A stretch of DNA of 64,000 nt. Source: Planctomycetota bacterium. GTDB lineage: Bacteria; Planctomycetota; UBA8742; UBA2392. Below are positions 14,945 through 22,566 of the stretch, piece after piece; the first letter of the stretch is position 1; each line of letters starts with the position of its first letter. The notes below the pieces were generated by a model. The model was given only the letters and a program-made list of their open reading frames with translations, was not told where the DNA came from and ran no database searches. Position numbers and translations under genes: made by a program. The stretch covers positions 124,001 through 188,000 of the forward strand of contig JACKID010000003.1 of the NCBI GenBank assembly GCA_020638675.1, in the 5' to 3' direction.

Positions 14945-15025
14945 CCACGAATCTTCACGAATCTCCACGAATGACGCCGATGCTCGAGGCGCCGCCCATT
15001 CGTGTCGATTCGTGAAGATTCGTGG
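14945..15025. repeat. Long inverted repeat between BNR paralogues
   Basis: CCACGAATCTTCACGAATC (14945-14963) is a perfect 19-bp inverted repeat of 15007-15025. An inner CACGAATG/CATTCGTG pair (14966-14973 with 14997-15004) extends the structure. The motif CACGAATC is also repeated directly within each arm. There is no reading frame. It may be a small non-autonomous repeat or a structured RNA element. Confidence 0.8.
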
Positions 15026-15056
15026 CTGAAGCAGTTCGAACCAAAAAGGGGCAGTC

Positions 15057-16226
15057 ATGTCAGACACTCTCATCCTCGGCACCCGCAAGGGCACCTTCGT
15101 TCTCGAGAAGCACGACGGGCGCTGGCACCAGTCCGCGCACGGGCACAAGGGCACCAACGTCGCCTATGCCGCGCGCGACCCGCGCACCGGCACCATCTGG
15201 GCCGCGCTCGACCACGGGCACTGGGGCAGCAAACTGTCCAAGAGCACCGACGGCGGCCAGACCTGGACCGACGCCGGCCAGATCAAATACCCCGACGGCG
15301 CACGCTACATCGACGCGCCGTTCACCGACCCGGGCCCCGACGGGCCCGAGATCCGCGACGCCAAGGTACTCAAGCTGTGGGTGATCGCCTTCGGCGGCGA
15401 GAGCCAACCCGGGCGCATCTACTGCGGCACCATCCCCGGCGGGCTGTTCGTCAGCGACGACGACGGCGCAAGCTGGGAGCTCGACCGCACGCTCTGGAAC
15501 GACGAGTCCCGCGGCGGCGACCTGTTCACCGGCGACGGCAAGGGCAAACGCCAGATGTGGTTCGGCACGCCCGCCAGCGCCAACACCGGTGAGTTCGCGG
15601 CCGGCATTCACTCGATCGACGTCAACCCAAACGACCCCAACGACGTGATGATTGCCGTCTCATGCGCAGGCGCGGTGCAGACCACCGACGGCGGCCAGAG
15701 CTGGCGCCCGCGCAACAAAGGCATGGCCGTCGACTTTTTGCCGAACAAAGAGCCCGAGTGGGGCTTTGACGTTCACTTCCTGCAGCGCTGCAAGAACGAC
15801 CCGCTCCACGTATGGAACCAGAACCACGTCGGCGTCTACTACAGCGACAACGGAGCGGAGACCTGGACCAAGGTCGACAACAAGGAGCAGGGCGTGCACT
15901 TCGGCTGGCCGGTCGCGGTCGACGCCAACGACGGGCGCACGGCCTGGCTGGTGCCGCAGAAGTCGGACCAGTCGCGCATGGCGATCGACGGAGGACTGTT
16001 CGTCGCGCGCACGCAAGACGGCGGCCAGACGTGGGAGCAGCTGCGCGAAGGCCTGCCGCAGGAATGGGCGTTCGACACGATCTATCGCCACGGGCTCGAC
16101 AACAGCGGCGACGCGCTCGCGTTCGGTAGCACCAACGGCAACCTGTATGTCAGCGACAACTGCGGTGACAGCTGGTACACGATCGGCAACAACTTCCCGC
16201 CGATCCACTCAGTCCGATTCGCGTAA
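15057..16226 (+). CDS. BNR-repeat beta-propeller protein, paralogue without tail
   Basis: This 389-residue protein is clearly homologous along its full length to the propeller part of the preceding gene. Both open with LILGTRKG, share ARDPR-GTIWAALDHGHWG, and have matching Asp boxes (STDGGQTW, SDDDGASW, TTDGGQSW, SDNGAETW, TQDGGQTW, SDNCGDSW). It ends at the last propeller blade and lacks the basic tail. No signal peptide is present, so a cytosolic location is likely. Tandem duplication of an intracellular propeller beside a ubiquitin-like protein is the notable context. The enzymatic function is unknown. Confidence 0.78.
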   Translation: MSDTLILGTRKGTFVLEKHDGRWHQSAHGHKGTNVAYAARDPRTGTIWAALDHGHWGSKLSKSTDGGQTWTDAGQIKYPDGARYIDAPFTDPGPDGPEIRDAKVLKLWVIAFGGESQPGRIYCGTIPGGLFVSDDDGASWELDRTLWNDESRGGDLFTGDGKGKRQMWFGTPASANTGEFAAGIHSIDVNPNDPNDVMIAVSCAGAVQTTDGGQSWRPRNKGMAVDFLPNKEPEWGFDVHFLQRCKNDPLHVWNQNHVGVYYSDNGAETWTKVDNKEQGVHFGWPVAVDANDGRTAWLVPQKSDQSRMAIDGGLFVARTQDGGQTWEQLREGLPQEWAFDTIYRHGLDNSGDALAFGSTNGNLYVSDNCGDSWYTIGNNFPPIHSVRFA

Positions 16227-16243
16227 GTTTGCGAAGACAAGGC

Positions 16244-16271
16244 AGAACCCCCGCCATGGGGCGGGGGTTCT
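16244..16271. terminator. Bidirectional terminator hairpin
   Basis: AGAACCCCCGCC (16244-16255) pairs perfectly over 12 bp with GGCGGGGGTTCT (16260-16271), with loop ATGG. It lies between two convergent genes and has A/T residues on both flanks. Confidence 0.8.
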
Positions 16272-16280
16272 TGATTGCAG

Positions 16281-18119
16281 CTACTTCGGGCACCAGGCCG
16301 GATGGCAGGGCGCGCCATCCGTATCGATCTTCCAGCAGGTCTGCGGCTCGCCTACCTTGAACACCCACAGCTCATTCACACTCTTGCCGTTGCCGCGCAT
16401 CTGGCGGATCGCGGCCACCCATCTGCCGTCCGGGCTGATTGTCGGGTCGCCGAGATCCTCATGGAACAAGTCAGTCAGTTGAACCACCTGCTTGTTCTGC
16501 TTGACGTACGCGGCCAGGTTTCGTCCGCCCCAGCCGGCCTCGTTGGTGGTCATCGCGGTGAACACCAGACCGCTGCCATCGGGATACCAGACCGGGTCCT
16601 CCGCAAACGTGAGCGAATCGCCGCTGACGATCTGTTCCGCCTGATCGGCCCCCGGCTCGAGGGACCAGATCCCACCGTTCAGACCCACGTAGACAAGCGT
16701 GTCATCCAGCGGCGAGAGTGCCGAATCCGAGCCGATGATGCTGCCGTACGCGTCGCCGCTGGGCACGCCGCCTTCGGCGGCAACCTTGAAAAAGCTGCCG
16801 CGCGAGAAGGTGATGCTCTTGCCATCCTTGCTGTAACTCGGCGACGAAGCGTTGATGTACTGCAACGTACTGTCCACTTTGGCGACGGCCGCGGGCTCAA
16901 CGGTTTCGCCCGCCTTCACGTCCACCAGCACGCCGGTCAGTGCGGACTTGCCGCCAACGCGGACCACCACGTACTGCAGCACGTTGAGCCCATAGTCCAC
17001 CACATCCTCGATCAGAACTTCGGTTTCATCCGCGCCGCCGTCGATCGGCCCGAGACTGAACATGCCAAGCTTGCGCGCGCCCTCGATGTAGATGCCGCCC
17101 TGCACGTTGCCGAATGTGTAGTTCCGGACCTTCAGCTTCACCTTGCCGGTCTTGCGCTCGTCCTTCAGAACTTCGTCCTGGCTGGGGGGATTGGTGACGC
17201 GGCGAACGCCCGACTCATCCAGCGCATAGAGGTTGCCGCTGAAGTAGCTCCACGCCATTTCGTTCGTGCTGCTGAAGCAGAGTTCCTTGCCGTCATGACG
17301 CCACGCCAGCCCGTAGCACTCGACAGACGACTCGTCCCGACGGAACAGGGTCTCCTTGCCGCCGCCGTCCGCCCGGGAGACGTTGACTTCAAAACGGTCA
17401 CGCCCGCCATCGGGCCCCTTCACCCGGGAGATCTCGCCGTAGGCGATGCAGCCCGGCGCGGCCGGCGGCGTGAACTCGCCATCGACCTTCAAACTCGCGT
17501 TGTCGAAGTCGAGCTGCACGGCGTCGCCTACAATGCTCGCGATCACCAACAGCTGCCGCTTCTTGCCGTGCATCGTATTGATGGCCTTGAGCTCATCGGC
17601 GCTGAGCGTGTGTTCGATTTTCTGCCACTCCCAGCCGGGGAAGTTGTTCGCGTTCACTTCCTTGATCGTCGCAGCCGATTCGAACTGGGCCTGCTCGCTG
17701 AAACTCCCGATCGCGATCGACAGCCCCTGCAGTGTCGGCGTGCCTTTGCTGACCAGCCGCCAGTCCACCTTCAATGTGCCGCCCGTGAGCTTGTCCGGGA
17801 GGTGCAGCATCTGCGCCAGCAGCCCGTTTGCACGGAACACCGTCGCCACATGGACGGCCGCGCCGAAGTCTTCCTCTTTGCCACTGCGGCCTGAATCCGC
17901 CGAGACTCCCACCGTGCCACCACTCATGGCCCAGGCGGCATTGCCGAGATCAAAACCGCCGTTGCGGATGATCTCGCGGTCTTTCCAGGTCTGCTTCTCC
18001 GGCTTGCCCGCGACCGGCATCCGCAGCTGGTCCTTTAGTGCGGCCGGCTGGTCCTGCGCCGATACATGGACGACGAGCAGCAACATCGCCGCGGCACAAA
18101 GAGTGATCGCGTGCTTCAT
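16281..18119 (-). CDS. Secreted protein with TolB-like beta-propeller
   Basis: The protein has 612 residues. The ATG at 18119 gives a clean signal peptide (MKHAITLCAAAMLLLVVHVSA, cleaved before QDQ). The next 150 residues look like a beta-sandwich of carbohydrate-binding type (RNGGFDLGNAAWAMSGG). The rest holds PD40/TolB-like propeller repeats (WRHDGKELCFSST, YSKDGKSITFSRG, WYPDGSGLVFTAMT, ISPDGRWVAAIRQM). It is likely periplasmic or exported and may bind sugar or protein. No peptidase catalytic domain follows the propeller. The longer upstream frame was rejected because it precedes the signal peptide. Confidence 0.75.
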   Translation of the reverse strand: MKHAITLCAAAMLLLVVHVSAQDQPAALKDQLRMPVAGKPEKQTWKDREIIRNGGFDLGNAAWAMSGGTVGVSADSGRSGKEEDFGAAVHVATVFRANGLLAQMLHLPDKLTGGTLKVDWRLVSKGTPTLQGLSIAIGSFSEQAQFESAATIKEVNANNFPGWEWQKIEHTLSADELKAINTMHGKKRQLLVIASIVGDAVQLDFDNASLKVDGEFTPPAAPGCIAYGEISRVKGPDGGRDRFEVNVSRADGGGKETLFRRDESSVECYGLAWRHDGKELCFSSTNEMAWSYFSGNLYALDESGVRRVTNPPSQDEVLKDERKTGKVKLKVRNYTFGNVQGGIYIEGARKLGMFSLGPIDGGADETEVLIEDVVDYGLNVLQYVVVRVGGKSALTGVLVDVKAGETVEPAAVAKVDSTLQYINASSPSYSKDGKSITFSRGSFFKVAAEGGVPSGDAYGSIIGSDSALSPLDDTLVYVGLNGGIWSLEPGADQAEQIVSGDSLTFAEDPVWYPDGSGLVFTAMTTNEAGWGGRNLAAYVKQNKQVVQLTDLFHEDLGDPTISPDGRWVAAIRQMRGNGKSVNELWVFKVGEPQTCWKIDTDGAPCHPAWCPK

Positions 18120-18288
18120 GGCAGTCTCCAATCGGTCGTGAGCAACCCGGATTGTGCGACCATCAAACCGGCCGGTAAAGCCTGTTGCCGTGACGCAGGC
18201 CTGTGTCGGGGGCGCAGCGCCCTCGAATGGGTCGCTGATCCAGTATCTAGTCGTTAGTGGCGGATCTGCCGCGCCGTTTCGCGGGCAT

Positions 18289-19554
18289 TCACTTGCCAAC
18301 TTCGGGAGGCTTGCGCAGTTCGAGCTCAACGAGATTCGTTTCGCGACCTGCGGCTGTGGCGCGGGCCAGGATGTTGTCGGGAACCATTCTCAAGGTCAGC
18401 TTGCGGCACTTTTCGTCGAGATCAGCAGCAAGGCTGGGGCGATGCTTCAACGTTTCGTTGATCACATTGCGCCTCGCCAGTAGCGGATCTGCCGCGTCCT
18501 TGCGGGCCAGGTCATAGGCCATCCACGCCGCGTAGTAGCGAACTTCGTCCACCACAAAGTATGCGACGGAGTAGTAGAACTTCTGGTCTGCGATGCCGTG
18601 GTAGATCCGCTGAAAGCCACCAAAAACGTCTGGCGCAGTTGGGTCAAGCGCGACCATGCCGTATGCCTGCGCAAGCTGAATGCGCGCTCGCAGATCCTGC
18701 GCCACGCCTGTTAGTGTTTCTGGGTCGAGCTCCTCATGCTCCGAATCCGGCGCAAGGATTCCGAGCGCAATATGAGCCATCTCGTTGCGCCAGGCCTCCC
18801 AGAAGCCGGAGCAATCGGGTTCGCGCAGGCTCTCGACCGCGCCGTGCACTTCTGTGTTCGACGCAATGGCGTTGAGCGGCTCGGTGCGCAGGAACTTCAG
18901 TGCGATTTCCAGTGTGCGCAAGCCAAGTTTGCGGTTCAGAGCGTTTGCATTGAAGTCTGTGTTGTTAAACACCTCCACCCAGCACAGGAACTCTTTGACC
19001 GCCGCATCCACATAACCCGCCGCCACAAGGAACTGACAGCGATACAGTGCCGCCTCCATCGCAAACAAAGGCCCGAACACGGAATGCCCTTCCACCTTTG
19101 CATTGAATAACAGGAGATGGTTGTGCTCGCGAAGCCCGCGCATGCCTTCCGCCAACTCAGCGCTCTCTTCCAGCGCCTTGATGATGGTCTCCTGAGAGGG
19201 CTCCTTCTCAAACTTGTACCTGTACGGCTCGTAACCCAACGCCCGCAGCAACTTCCAGGGGTACTCGTCACCGAGGCGGTACGCCTGTTCACGCCAGTTG
19301 CTCACCTGATCTCCGACCCGCCACAGGGCTTTCTGTGCGGCAAGATCCTCGGGCATCACGACCTGGCTCCTCCAGTGCTCGAGATACGGAAAGGCGGCAA
19401 AGACTTCCTCGGCCGCTGCCCGCAGGTCCGCAACCTCCGGCTCGGCAACGGGCTCCTCCACTGGTGCGGGCGCCGCTGATTGGTTCGCGGCGGGATCACC
19501 CCCGCCGCAGGCGGCAAGCGTGAGCAACAGCAACCCGATCAGCCCGCGCTTCAT
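18289..19554 (-). CDS. Lipoprotein of unknown function
   Basis: The protein has 421 residues and a clear lipobox (LLLLTLAAC, Cys16) followed by a Gly/Ala/Pro/Glu-rich linker to about residue 45. The remainder is mainly helical and contains many Trp, Tyr and acidic residues; no known domain was recognised. It begins in a 4-base overlap with the nadD stop, so the two may be co-transcribed, although NadD is cytosolic and a functional link is doubtful. An envelope location facing the periplasm is inferred from the lipobox. Confidence 0.7.
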   Translation of the reverse strand: MKRGLIGLLLLTLAACGGGDPAANQSAAPAPVEEPVAEPEVADLRAAAEEVFAAFPYLEHWRSQVVMPEDLAAQKALWRVGDQVSNWREQAYRLGDEYPWKLLRALGYEPYRYKFEKEPSQETIIKALEESAELAEGMRGLREHNHLLLFNAKVEGHSVFGPLFAMEAALYRCQFLVAAGYVDAAVKEFLCWVEVFNNTDFNANALNRKLGLRTLEIALKFLRTEPLNAIASNTEVHGAVESLREPDCSGFWEAWRNEMAHIALGILAPDSEHEELDPETLTGVAQDLRARIQLAQAYGMVALDPTAPDVFGGFQRIYHGIADQKFYYSVAYFVVDEVRYYAAWMAYDLARKDAADPLLARRNVINETLKHRPSLAADLDEKCRKLTLRMVPDNILARATAAGRETNLVELELRKPPEVGK

Positions 19555-20168
19555 AGCTGCCTTTCATATAGGTGATGCCCGCGGATGTAGGTGCGGACGG
19601 CGGGGGGCACCCACTCTGCGATGCTCTCTCCTGCGGCGGCGGCGGCGCGGATCTCGGTGGATGAGATGTTCTGCAGCGGCATCTCGACCACGTTGGCGCG
19701 CAGGCGGGCGGTTTCGTCTTCGCCGAGCTTGCCGCGTAGGTCTTCGAAGACTCCTTCTTCGTAACCCGGTCGAAACACGGGCACGAAGTCCACCAGCACG
19801 AGCAGCTTGTCGATCTCGCGCCACGTCGGCAGGTCGGCCAGCATGTCGCCGCCGATGATGAAGTCGTAGTTGTTCTGCGGGTGTGCCTTCTGGAGCGCCC
19901 GGATGGTCTCGATGCTATAGCTGCGACCCTCGCGTCTGGTTTCCCAGTCCTCGACGCCCAGGCCTTCCTGCCCTTCGACGGCCAGGTGCGCCATCGCCAG
20001 CCGGTGCTGCACATCTGCATGGTTGGATTTACCGCCCGCGTGGGGGCTCTGGCCGCTGACCAGCAGGTCCACACGGTCGAGCCCGCGGGCCTTGCGGACG
20101 GCCTGCGCGACCGCGATGTGCGCGTTGTGGGGTGGGTCGAAGCTGCCGCCGAGGAGCCCGATCTTCAT
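19551..20168 (-). CDS. nadD: Nicotinate-nucleotide adenylyltransferase
   Basis: The protein has 205 residues, the usual length. It transfers AMP from ATP to nicotinate mononucleotide in NAD synthesis. The nucleotidyltransferase motif GGSFDPPHNAH (residues 7-17) holds the HxGH-type site in its NadD form. The C-terminal ISSTEIR motif is also present. The interior has FIIGGDMLADLPTW, another family hallmark. No other NAD genes are next to it. The ATG at 20168 is well placed, and the end overlaps the lipoprotein start. Confidence 0.93.
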   Translation of the reverse strand: MKIGLLGGSFDPPHNAHIAVAQAVRKARGLDRVDLLVSGQSPHAGGKSNHADVQHRLAMAHLAVEGQEGLGVEDWETRREGRSYSIETIRALQKAHPQNNYDFIIGGDMLADLPTWREIDKLLVLVDFVPVFRPGYEEGVFEDLRGKLGEDETARLRANVVEMPLQNISSTEIRAAAAAGESIAEWVPPAVRTYIRGHHLYERQL

Positions 20169-20180
20169 GCGCCCAGTCTA

Positions 20181-20310
20181 GAGGCGGCAGGCGGCAGGCG
20201 GGAAGCGGAAGTTATGGGCAACTGCGAACTACCTAATGACCCGTTTCCAGTTACCAATGCGGTGGCTTCTGCGGTCGATGGTCGTTGCTGTTCCTGCCGC
20301 CTGCCGCCTC
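20181..20310. repeat. 18-bp perfect inverted repeat flanking about 94 bases
   Basis: GAGGCGGCAGGCGGCAGG (20181-20198) is the exact inverse of 20293-20310. Both arms contain a GGCGGCA direct repeat. The interior has no reading frame. It fills much of the 236-base gap between nadD and the coiled-coil gene. Confidence 0.75.
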
Positions 20311-20404
20311 ACAACCGCCGCCTGATTTCCTGAAATCGCCGGGGGCGGGTTCCTAATGACGCACTGAACGGAATCAACCATCGCGCTACCCAGGAGCCAA
20401 CCAG

Positions 20405-21322
20405 ATGAAAAAGTTCTTCAAGACGGTGTTCATTGTCGGGCTGTGCGGCGTGGGCGTGGTCGCCCTCGCGCATGTTGTCCTCGGCAAGCATCGCACCCAT
20501 GACGCCGCCAAGGCGCTGCAGAACATGGCGCAGTGCGAAGTCGATGAGCTGATCGCCAGGCAGAAGGACATGAAGGAAGAGCTGTCCGCCCTGCGCGTCC
20601 AGTACCCCAAGCAGATCGCCATGCTGAAGGGCCAGCTCAACGACATCGACCGCCAGCTCGCCAAGCTCGACAAGGAAGAGACCCGCGCGACCGACATCGT
20701 CAAGCTGTGCGAAGAAGACATCAGCTACCTCGAAGACCAGGGCGACGTCGTCGGCAGCGTCTACGCCGACGCCCGCGTGATCGAGCATCGCGGCAGCAAG
20801 TACACGCTCGAAGAGGCCGAGCAGCTCGTCACCCGCATAGCCGAGACCCGCGAAATCTACGTTGCGCGCCTCGACGACATCGCCAACGAGCGCAACATCC
20901 TGACGGCCGAGAAGGAACAGATCACGGTTGAGGTCCAGGCCGTCGAGACCGAGCAGGCCGAGTTCGAAGCCGAGTACCAGTCACTGGTCCGCGAAATCGA
21001 GCGCCTGCAGCGCAACGAAGAGCTGCTGAAGGTGGCCGAAAGCCGCCGTGGCATCGGCGACGACCGCCATAGCGAAGCGATGGCGACGCTGGATTCGGTG
21101 AAGTCGGCCGTCGAACGCGCCCGCCTCGAGCAGGAAGAACGCCTCAAGGCCGCCCGCGTGGCGCCCAAGAGCCTCGACTACGAAACCCGCGCCAAGCTGC
21201 TCGAGCTGCAGCGCCAGCGCGAGGCCAAGCAGAAGACGGAACGCACGCCGGAGACTCCCACCAGCGACGAGCCGGAAGAAGCGGAAGCCGAAGAGATGGA
21301 GCTTGAGTTCCTGACCAAGTAG
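20405..21322 (+). CDS. Membrane-anchored coiled-coil protein
   Basis: The protein has 305 residues. A single N-terminal transmembrane segment (FFKTVFIVGLCGVGVVALAHVVL, about residues 4-26) is followed by roughly 240 residues of nearly continuous heptad-like, charged coiled coil. The Glu-rich tail ends EEAEAEEMELEFLTK. The pattern resembles PspA-like or envelope scaffold proteins, but no specific family signature was found. It is preceded by a good GGAG ribosome-binding site and followed by a hairpin terminator, so it is probably a single-gene unit. Confidence 0.7.
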   Translation: MKKFFKTVFIVGLCGVGVVALAHVVLGKHRTHDAAKALQNMAQCEVDELIARQKDMKEELSALRVQYPKQIAMLKGQLNDIDRQLAKLDKEETRATDIVKLCEEDISYLEDQGDVVGSVYADARVIEHRGSKYTLEEAEQLVTRIAETREIYVARLDDIANERNILTAEKEQITVEVQAVETEQAEFEAEYQSLVREIERLQRNEELLKVAESRRGIGDDRHSEAMATLDSVKSAVERARLEQEERLKAARVAPKSLDYETRAKLLELQRQREAKQKTERTPETPTSDEPEEAEAEEMELEFLTK

Positions 21323-21336
21323 GTGCCCCAGTGCGA

Positions 21337-21364
21337 CAGGGCCGGTCCTTCGGGGCCGGCCCTG
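21337..21364 (+). terminator. Hairpin terminator
   Basis: CAGGGCCGG (21337-21345) pairs with CCGGCCCTG (21356-21364) directly after the coiled-coil gene. The T run is weak. Confidence 0.6.
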
Positions 21365-21494
21365 TGCATTGTGGTCACTTCATAAAACCAGAAATATCGC
21401 GTTAGCCGAATTGACAGCAAAAAATGGTTGTGCCCTTTTCCACCGGCCGATGAAATGACTCTCCGCTTATGTTGATGCACACCGGGAGTACACC

Positions 21495-22451
21495 ATGCCG
21501 CCCACCGAAGTCGTAGGTTTCCAACTCAAGACGCTGGCGGAGCTTCTCCAGAAGGTCTACAGCGCTGTGGACCTCTCGCAGATCGCCCGCGCGATCCGCT
21601 TCCACGTTCGCGACAACCTTCCGGTCGATTCGCGCGTGCCGGGCCAGCTTGACACCATCGAGCGCCGCGTCGTCATGGCGCTGGAAGACCTGTACCTCGC
21701 CAGCCTGCACCCGGAGGGGCCTCCCGAGGAGATGGACCCGTCGTTGTCCGAGCGGATCAGCACGGCCGAGTCGTACTACCAGAGCCAGATCGAGGCGGCA
21801 GCGCGGACCATCGATCGCGCCGGGCTCGTCACATCGGACGCATCGATCTTGCGCGCCGCGGCGCCGGCCATCGCGGAAGCCGCGCAGGACATCGTGCGTC
21901 GCCGCAGCAATGAGTTTGCGCTGGATATCGCACGCGACCAGGAGTCGCTTGGCGCGCCCCCCAGCATCCTGTTCCAGCTGGACGGTCGCATCATCTGGGC
22001 GAACCACGCGCTGACCGAGATGTGCGAGCAGCGCACGTTGACGCGCAACAAGCTGCTGCAGGCGGCCTGCCGTTTTGCGGCGCCGTTGTGCGCGGCCCTG
22101 CGCCGGCGCGACGAGCCGAAGTCGCGCAATGAGCTGCGCAAGCGCTTCGCGGAGATGGGCGTGCATTTCCGCGCCACGGTCAAGCGCCGCAACGACAGCG
22201 CAGGCGAGGCGCTGCTGCTGGTGGAGATCAGCGAAGCCAAACGCGCAACCGAGCTGTCGCCGCGAGAGCTGCAGGTGGCCCGCCTGGTGTCGGAGCACGG
22301 CTCGTACAAGACCGCCGCCGAAGTGGCGCAGGTCAGCCTCGACAGCGTGCGGACCTACATCCGCCGCATCTATCGCAAGTTCGGCGTCAGCAACCGCATG
22401 CAGCTCAAGGCGCGCCTCATCCGCGAAGGACTGATGCCCGCGGGCAAGTAG
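21495..22451 (+). CDS. PAS-like sensor with LuxR-type HTH
   Basis: The protein has 318 residues. A C-terminal GerE/LuxR HTH covers about residues 255-315 (LSPRELQVARLVSEHGSYKTAAEVAQVSLDSVRTYIRRIYRKFGVSN). The middle (about 150-245) looks like a PAS fold (PPSILFQLDGRIIWANHALTEMCEQR). The N-terminal 110 residues are helical and unassigned. It is probably a cytosolic one-component regulator. A TTGACA at 21413-21418, upstream of the gene, may be its -35 box. A terminator hairpin follows the gene. Confidence 0.82.
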   Translation: MPPTEVVGFQLKTLAELLQKVYSAVDLSQIARAIRFHVRDNLPVDSRVPGQLDTIERRVVMALEDLYLASLHPEGPPEEMDPSLSERISTAESYYQSQIEAAARTIDRAGLVTSDASILRAAAPAIAEAAQDIVRRRSNEFALDIARDQESLGAPPSILFQLDGRIIWANHALTEMCEQRTLTRNKLLQAACRFAAPLCAALRRRDEPKSRNELRKRFAEMGVHFRATVKRRNDSAGEALLLVEISEAKRATELSPRELQVARLVSEHGSYKTAAEVAQVSLDSVRTYIRRIYRKFGVSNRMQLKARLIREGLMPAGK

Positions 22452-22477
22452 CTACGCAAGAAAGCCTGATCGATCCG

Positions 22478-22497
22478 CCCCGCCCGAAAGGGCGGGG
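22478..22497 (+). terminator. Hairpin terminator with GAAA loop
   Basis: CCCCGCCC (22478-22485) pairs with GGGCGGGG (22490-22497) around GAAA and is followed by TGTTTC. It lies just after the LuxR-type gene. Confidence 0.75.
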
Positions 22498-22566
22498 TGT
22501 TTCATACCCAGGCGCACTGACACCTGTCCGCGCGCTTTCGCGCGTAGCGGCTCGATGGCACAACGG

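Noticed and set aside
13395..16226. True sialidases
   Set aside because: Asp boxes are present, but the arginine triad and the catalytic Tyr/Glu pattern of sialidases were not seen, and no signal peptide exists.
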